From Actinorhabdospora filicis (GTDB lineage: Bacteria; Actinomycetota; Actinomycetes; Mycobacteriales; Micromonosporaceae), in assembly GCF_030269765.1 (NCBI RefSeq), contig NZ_BSTX01000008.1, positions 111,432 through 175,431 on the forward strand: 64,000 nt of DNA, written 5' to 3'. Shown piece after piece: positions 60,199 to 64,000 of this stretch. Both the position numbers and the translations under genes were made by a program. The notes under the pieces were generated by a model. It was given only the letters and a program-made list of their open reading frames with translations. It was not told where the DNA came from and ran no database searches. How positions within the stretch are numbered: the stretch's first letter is position 1; every line of letters starts with the position of its first letter.

Positions 60199-60693
60199 CT
60201 AGCGGCCCCGCCGCGGCGGTTCGGGGACGCGCCCGGCCAGCGCGATCGCGCGCAGGTGCGCGCACAGCGGTGCCTCGGTGACGTCCCAGTACCCGGCGGC
60301 GTCCATGCGCCCGCCGGGCAGGGCGTGCCAGGTGCGCCCGGGGTGGTCGGCGCCGAGGGCGGCGAGGCAGGCCGCCGCGAGCCCGGTGCCCTCGTGCGAC
60401 TGGTGCCGGAAGGGCTCTTCGAGCCAGCCGAGGGCGCACTCGCCGCACACGAGGTAGTCGACGGCGAAGCGCGTCTGGCCGTCCTCGTTGGCCGCGCGTT
60501 CCCGCCAGCCGTACAGGTTCGGAGACGGCGCGTCCTGCCACGGCGCGCCGGGCAGCGTGACCCGCTCGAAGGGCCGCGACCGGCCCAGCCGCCCGCGCGT
60601 GATCCGCCGCAGCAGGCCTCGCGCGCCGCCGGGCCCGTTGACCCAGGTGACCTCGCGGGCGCGTCCGGCCAGGCCCGTCTCCATTGGGGACAT
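60199..60693 (-). CDS. Hypothetical protein (possible GNAT-like)
   Basis: 164 residues from ATG 60693; ATG 60684 is also possible. YLVCGECALGWLEEPFRHQS, then GTGLAAACLAALGADHPGR and GGRMDAAGYWDVTEAPLCAH resemble the acetyl-CoA-binding part of N-acetyltransferases (Q/G-x-G/A and G-x-G/A-x-W) only loosely. Two CxxC-spaced Cys (ECALGWLE region) may bind metal. No confident family. Its terminal hairpin overlaps that of the malic enzyme gene. Confidence 0.65.
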   Translation of the reverse strand: MSPMETGLAGRAREVTWVNGPGGARGLLRRITRGRLGRSRPFERVTLPGAPWQDAPSPNLYGWRERAANEDGQTRFAVDYLVCGECALGWLEEPFRHQSHEGTGLAAACLAALGADHPGRTWHALPGGRMDAAGYWDVTEAPLCAHLRAIALAGRVPEPPRRGR

Positions 60694-60738
60694 GCCGACA
60701 ATGGTGCCCGGGGCCGCGCGGATGCGAGAATCACGGGC

Positions 60739-60993
60739 GTGATCGTGCGCATGTGGGAGGTCCAGTCCCACCCCGAGTCGCTGGACGAGGTGCTGTCGTG
60801 GGTCTGCGAGCGGGCCGTGCCCGCCGTCCGGGCCGATCCGAACCTGGTGTCGGTGGAGGTCTTCTCCTCGCCCGACCACCGCGTCGTCGTCATCACCCGC
60901 TGGCGCCGCGACCCCGTCGACATCGAGGAACCGCCCGGCTACCTCGTGACGCGCAAACCCCACTCCTGGGACTTCTCACCGGTCGAGCTGTGA
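60739..60993 (+). CDS. Small ferredoxin-fold (ABM-like) protein
   Basis: 84 residues from the GTG at 60739. VIVRMWEVQSHPESLDEVLS, AVPAVRADPNLVSVEVFSSP and DHRVVVITRWRRDP follow the beta-alpha-beta pattern of antibiotic-biosynthesis-monooxygenase-like dimeric alpha/beta barrels. Function unknown. Divergent from the preceding gene (45-bp gap). Confidence 0.75.
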   Translation: MIVRMWEVQSHPESLDEVLSWVCERAVPAVRADPNLVSVEVFSSPDHRVVVITRWRRDPVDIEEPPGYLVTRKPHSWDFSPVEL

Positions 60994-61044
60994 CTTTGCG
61001 CGCGCTGCCCACCACGCACGCGCCGTGACCGATAGCGTCGATGG

Positions 61045-62004
61045 ATGCTCGCCGCGTACGCAAACACGGTCTCGTCCGACGATCCGCTGTCCGCCCTCGC
61101 CGTCGGTGAGCTGCCCGACCCCGAGGTCCCCGACGGCTGGACGACGGTCGACGTCGTCGCCAGCTCACTCAACCGCCACGACCTGTGGTCCCTGGCCGGC
61201 GTGGGCCTGCCGAAGGACCGCACGCCGATGATCCTCGGCTGCGACGGCGTGGCCATCCGGCGCGGACACCCGCACCTCATCTACCCTGTCATCGCCGACG
61301 CCAGCCTCCCCGACGAGACCCTCGACCCCGGCCGCACCCTCCTGTCGGAGCTGCACCCGGGCACCTTCGCGGAGAAGATCGCCATCCCCGCCCGCAACCT
61401 CCTCGCCGCCCCCGAGGGCTGGAGCGCCCACGAGGCCGCGTGCATGCCCACCGCCTGGCTCACCGCCTGGCGCATGCTCACCACCCGCGGCCGCCTCGAA
61501 CCCGGCGGCTCCGTCCTCGTCCAGGGCGCCGGAGGCGGCGTCGCCACCGCCGCCGTCCGCCTCGCCGCCACCATGGGCGCCCGCGTCTACGTCACCAGCC
61601 GCGACGAGGCCAAACGCGAACGCGTCGCCGGACTCGGCGCCACCGCCCTCCCCGCCGGCGCCCGCCTCCCCGAACGCGTCGACGTCGTCATCGAAACCGT
61701 CGGCTCCGCCACCTTCGACCACTCCCTGAAGTCGGCCCGCCCCGGCGCCCGCATCGTCGTCTCCGGCGCCACCGCCGGCCACGAGGCCCCCGTCGACCTG
61801 CGCAGGGTCTTCTTCCTCCAGCTGGAGATCATCGGCTCGACCATGGGCACCCGCGACGAACTCGCCGAGCTGCTGATCTTCTGCTCCGAGCACGACCTGC
61901 GTCCCGTCATCGACCGCGTCTACCCCCTCCGCGAGGCCAAGAAGGCCCTGGCCCATTTGGCGGACGGCGACATCTTCGGCAAGATCGTGCTCGACCACTC
62001 CTAG
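61045..62004 (+). CDS. Zinc-binding-type dehydrogenase / quinone oxidoreductase-like
   Basis: 319 residues, MDR fold. SLNRHDLWSLAGVGLP and ILGCDGVAI near the N-terminus, LVQGAGGGVATAAVRLAATM cofactor motif near 155-174, and the C-terminal DIFGKIVLDHS. Active-site zinc ligands are not all present, fitting the quinone-reductase-like branch. Located upstream of an ArsR-like regulator. Confidence 0.9.
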   Translation: MLAAYANTVSSDDPLSALAVGELPDPEVPDGWTTVDVVASSLNRHDLWSLAGVGLPKDRTPMILGCDGVAIRRGHPHLIYPVIADASLPDETLDPGRTLLSELHPGTFAEKIAIPARNLLAAPEGWSAHEAACMPTAWLTAWRMLTTRGRLEPGGSVLVQGAGGGVATAAVRLAATMGARVYVTSRDEAKRERVAGLGATALPAGARLPERVDVVIETVGSATFDHSLKSARPGARIVVSGATAGHEAPVDLRRVFFLQLEIIGSTMGTRDELAELLIFCSEHDLRPVIDRVYPLREAKKALAHLADGDIFGKIVLDHS

Positions 62005-62032
62005 TTCTCAGGCCCGACGTGCAGGTTGAAGG

Positions 62033-62875
62033 ATGCTGCGGATCCGTTTCGGCATGGCCGATCTCGGCATGGTGATCGTGGGCGAGGCCCCGGTCATCGA
62101 GATCCCCGCGTCCCTGGAAGCCCTGCACGTCCCCCCACGCTCGGTCTTCATGGAACGCTGGCGCGCCCACGCCCTCCGCCACATCCCCCCATCGGCCCGA
62201 GCCATCGTCGACCTCGTCCGCCTCTACCCCGACGGCATCCCCGACCAGGTCATCCCCAACGACTGCACCCTCCCGGGAGAGGGAGCCGTCTGGCAAGCCA
62301 TGCGCGCCTACTACGACGCCTGCCTGAAAGGCGACGTCTGGCACCGCGTCCAGGCGAGAAAAGCCACCGCCGCCGCCGAATTCGCCGACAACCTGGCCGC
62401 CGGCGGACTGAAAGCCGCCATGAACGCCCTCGGCCCCGCCATCCGCTTCGACGGCGAAACCCTGGAAATCGAAGACGGCCGCCCCGACCGCCAAGTGACA
62501 CTCACCGGCAAAGGCATCAGACTCTCCCCGAGCGTCTTCTGGCAACGCCCCGCCTTCGCCGAACAAGGCTTCGACGACCGCCCCGTCCTCGTCTACCCCG
62601 TGGACACAACCCCCGGCATCCCCGAACAACCCAACACGGACCCCCTGGTCGGCCTCCTCGGCAGAACAAGAGCCGACGTCCTCCGCGCTGTGGTCGGCGG
62701 AGCCGGAACCGGCGAAATCGCCCGCCGCCTGGGCGTTTCACCCGCCTCGGTGTCAGAACACGCGACCGCCCTCCGCGACGCCGGCCTCGTCGCCACCCGA
62801 CGCGACGGAAAACGCGTCCGCCACATGCCGACCGAACTGGGCCGACGCCTACTCGGACCGCAGAAGGTGGCGTGA
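62033..62875 (+). CDS. ArsR-like winged-helix regulator with N-terminal domain
   Basis: 280 residues. The C-terminal wHTH (about 215-275) reads GRTRADVLRAVVGGAGTGEI, ARRLGVSPASVSEHATALRD and AGLVATRRDGKRVRHMPTEL: recognition helix plus wing of the ArsR family. The N-terminal 200 residues (MLRIRFGMADLGMVIVGEAP) are a DUF5937-like domain found in actinomycete repressors. It probably regulates the adjacent dehydrogenase or a nearby transporter. Starts 28 bases after that gene's stop. Confidence 0.88.
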   Translation: MLRIRFGMADLGMVIVGEAPVIEIPASLEALHVPPRSVFMERWRAHALRHIPPSARAIVDLVRLYPDGIPDQVIPNDCTLPGEGAVWQAMRAYYDACLKGDVWHRVQARKATAAAEFADNLAAGGLKAAMNALGPAIRFDGETLEIEDGRPDRQVTLTGKGIRLSPSVFWQRPAFAEQGFDDRPVLVYPVDTTPGIPEQPNTDPLVGLLGRTRADVLRAVVGGAGTGEIARRLGVSPASVSEHATALRDAGLVATRRDGKRVRHMPTELGRRLLGPQKVA

Positions 62876-63337
62876 GGAGAAAGGTGGCGTGAGGCCGACG
62901 GCATGGGCGACGGCCACGGCGGGCCGGGGTGGGGTGGGGTGGGGGAGAGAAGCGCGAGACGAAGGCAGGACTCGGGCCACCCACGCAGTGATGGGTGAAG
63001 GCCGCCCGAGGTGAGGGCCGGTGACGGATGACCGCCCGGGTGTGATGCGAAGCCTGGTGCAGTGGGGGTGAGACGAAGTCCTGGCCGGGTGGGGTGGAGT
63101 GGGGTGGGGGAGAGAAGCGCAAGACGAAGGCAGGACCCGGGCCACCCACGCAGCGATGGGTGAAGCCTGCCCGAAGACAGCCCGGTGACGATGGCTGGAG
63201 CCGGGTGCGATGCGTAGCAGGGTAGGGCTCTTGACCTGACCCGCAGCCGAAGACAAGACCTGGCCCGAAGCCTAGGCCCCGCACAACCTTTCCTTCGAGA
63301 GCTGGATCTTTCGGCGTGCGGCCTGACGGGTCTTTGG
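62876..63337. repeat. Repeat-rich intergenic DNA with a 75-85-base direct repeat
   Basis: A block of about 80 bases (near 62927-63009) recurs near 63087-63174, with a conserved GGGGGAGAGAAGCGC, GACGAAGGCAGGA and GCCACCCACGCAG, GATGGGTGAAG core. A 19-base tandem copy (about 62862-62895) covers the ArsR-like stop codon. Minus-strand frames here repeat the same Pro/Ser/Arg stretches and are products of the repeats. Confidence 0.7.
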
Positions 63338-63398
63338 AACGAGGGTTCTGGGGGTGTCAAGCCGCGTTCTTTGGCTTGACACCCCCGGGTTCCTCGTT
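63338..63398. other. Long hairpin, about 24 paired bases
   Basis: GGGGGTGTCAAGCC (63350-63363) pairs perfectly with GGCTTGACACCCCC (63373-63386), 9-base loop. Outer arms AACGAGG and CCTCGTT (63338-63344, 63392-63398) pair across a small mismatch. Could be a terminator, an operator or the trace of a mobile element end. Confidence 0.7.
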
Positions 63399-64000
63399 CA
63401 CCGTCTGCGAGGCCGGACGACGGGAGATCCGCAGGCAGTAACCCGAACGATCAGGGTGGGGATGGAATGGCCGGGCCAAGGGGGAGAGGCGAGAGGAAGG
63501 GTGGTGCGGGCTGGGGTGGTGCGGGCTGGGGTGGTGCGGGGATGGGGCGAGGCTGAGGGCGGGGGAGTCGCTGGGGTGGGGCTCGAATGGGTGGGGTGGC
63601 TCCGGTGGCCGGGCGTGGCTGGGGTGAGGCGCGTGGCCCGCAAGTCGAGAGATGGTGGGGCGAGAGGTGGCGGGGCGAGAGATGGTGGGCGGGGAAGAGG
63701 CGAGAAGAAGACGGCGTGGGCTGAGGCAGCGCGGGGCCATGGAGGCGAGCGGGTGAGACCCAAGGCGAGGCGGCTGGAGGCTACTGAGAGCGGCCTTGTG
63801 AGGTGAACCCCGGCCGGTGAGACGGCGTGACCCCGGCGGCCCGGGGCGTGGGCTGGGTGAGGCCCACGGCCCGCAAGCCGAAAGAGGGCGGGGGAAGAGG
63901 GCGGGGGAAGAGGGCGGGGGAAGAGGGCGGGGGAAGAGGGGGGGGGAAGAGGGTGGGGGAAGAGGGTGGGGGAAGAGGGAGGGGGAAGAGGGCGAGGGAG
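63399..64000. repeat. G-rich tandem repeats at window end
   Basis: Two tandem arrays: GTGGTGCGGGCTGGG-type units around 63500-63545 and a 13-base GGGGGAAGAGGGC unit from about 63885 to 64000, continuing past the window. The plus strand is strongly G-rich, almost a polypurine tract in the second array. No gene seen. Confidence 0.7.

Noticed and set aside
62517..63360. Two 255-codon minus-strand frames at the 3' end
   Set aside because: They repeat the same Pro/Ser/His stretches because of the underlying DNA repeats and overlap the ArsR-like gene.

Overview
The window is about 64 kb of very GC-rich chromosomal DNA from a filamentous-type actinobacterium. The markers are two WhiB-family iron-sulfur regulators (WhiB7-like and WhiB1-like), a mycoredoxin, a UPF0182 membrane protein, Ni-superoxide dismutase (SodN), a streptogrisin-type S1 protease and many GTG or leaderless starts. 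The mix suggests a streptomycete relative such as a Streptosporangiales genus, but no rRNA is present to settle that. Almost everything is ordinary chromosome. No integrase, transposase, CRISPR array or replication origin is visible.

Region 1 (1-23 kb) is the conserved actinobacterial block known in Mycobacterium tuberculosis as Rv3193c-Rv3199c: nudC, mycoredoxin, uvrD2, whiB7, an ABC1/UbiB kinase, a DUF2342 metalloprotease, a PDZ/S16 protease and UPF0182. It is interrupted by an accessory stretch (about 1.7-6.6 kb). That stretch carries a divergent NB-ARC/TPR regulator, a previously unlisted 55-residue six-cysteine peptide gene, an S26 signal-peptidase-like gene, a DIP1984-family gene and a protein with the LQR-AGN-AV tag found in eCIS/DUF4157 proteins. 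whiB7 has a full attenuator architecture: promoter, a 145-codon leader ORF, and a Rho-independent hairpin.

Region 2 (22-35 kb) is mixed metabolic and membrane functions: an FAD/NAD(P)-binding protein, MFS transporter, secreted metallophosphoesterase, arylamine N-acetyltransferase, nucleotidyltransferase, alcohol dehydrogenase, and a small XRE regulator operon with a leaderless promoter. There is also one frameshifted membrane gene and a second six-cysteine peptide gene (34771-35010) whose N-terminus resembles that of the first.

Region 3 (35-45 kb) holds two initiator tRNA genes in a 317-bp tandem duplication, rdgB-rph, tRNA-Leu(UAG), bcp peroxiredoxin and an S1 protease. It then has an ECF-type nickel/cobalt transporter operon (cbiM-PDGLE-cbiQ-cbiO) preceded by an exact match to the Nur nickel-regulator box.

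Region 4 (45-64 kb) holds a secreted GH84 beta-N-acetylglucosaminidase, an orphan trypco2 protein and an excalibur protein. Next comes a copper/redox-type cluster: membrane protein, DsbA-like protein, MauE, SigC-like ECF sigma, then divergently an anti-sigma factor, CopC-CopD fusion and YcnI. A diacylglycerol kinase, whiB1, an RsbW-like ATPase, sodN, malic enzyme and an ArsR-like regulator follow. The last 1.1 kb is repeat-rich and strongly G-rich on the plus strand.

The best candidate for something undescribed is the NB-ARC regulator / six-Cys peptide / S26 peptidase locus (1.7-4.8 kb). The peptide leaders and the precursor-plus-protease layout recall the SodN/SodX maturation pair.
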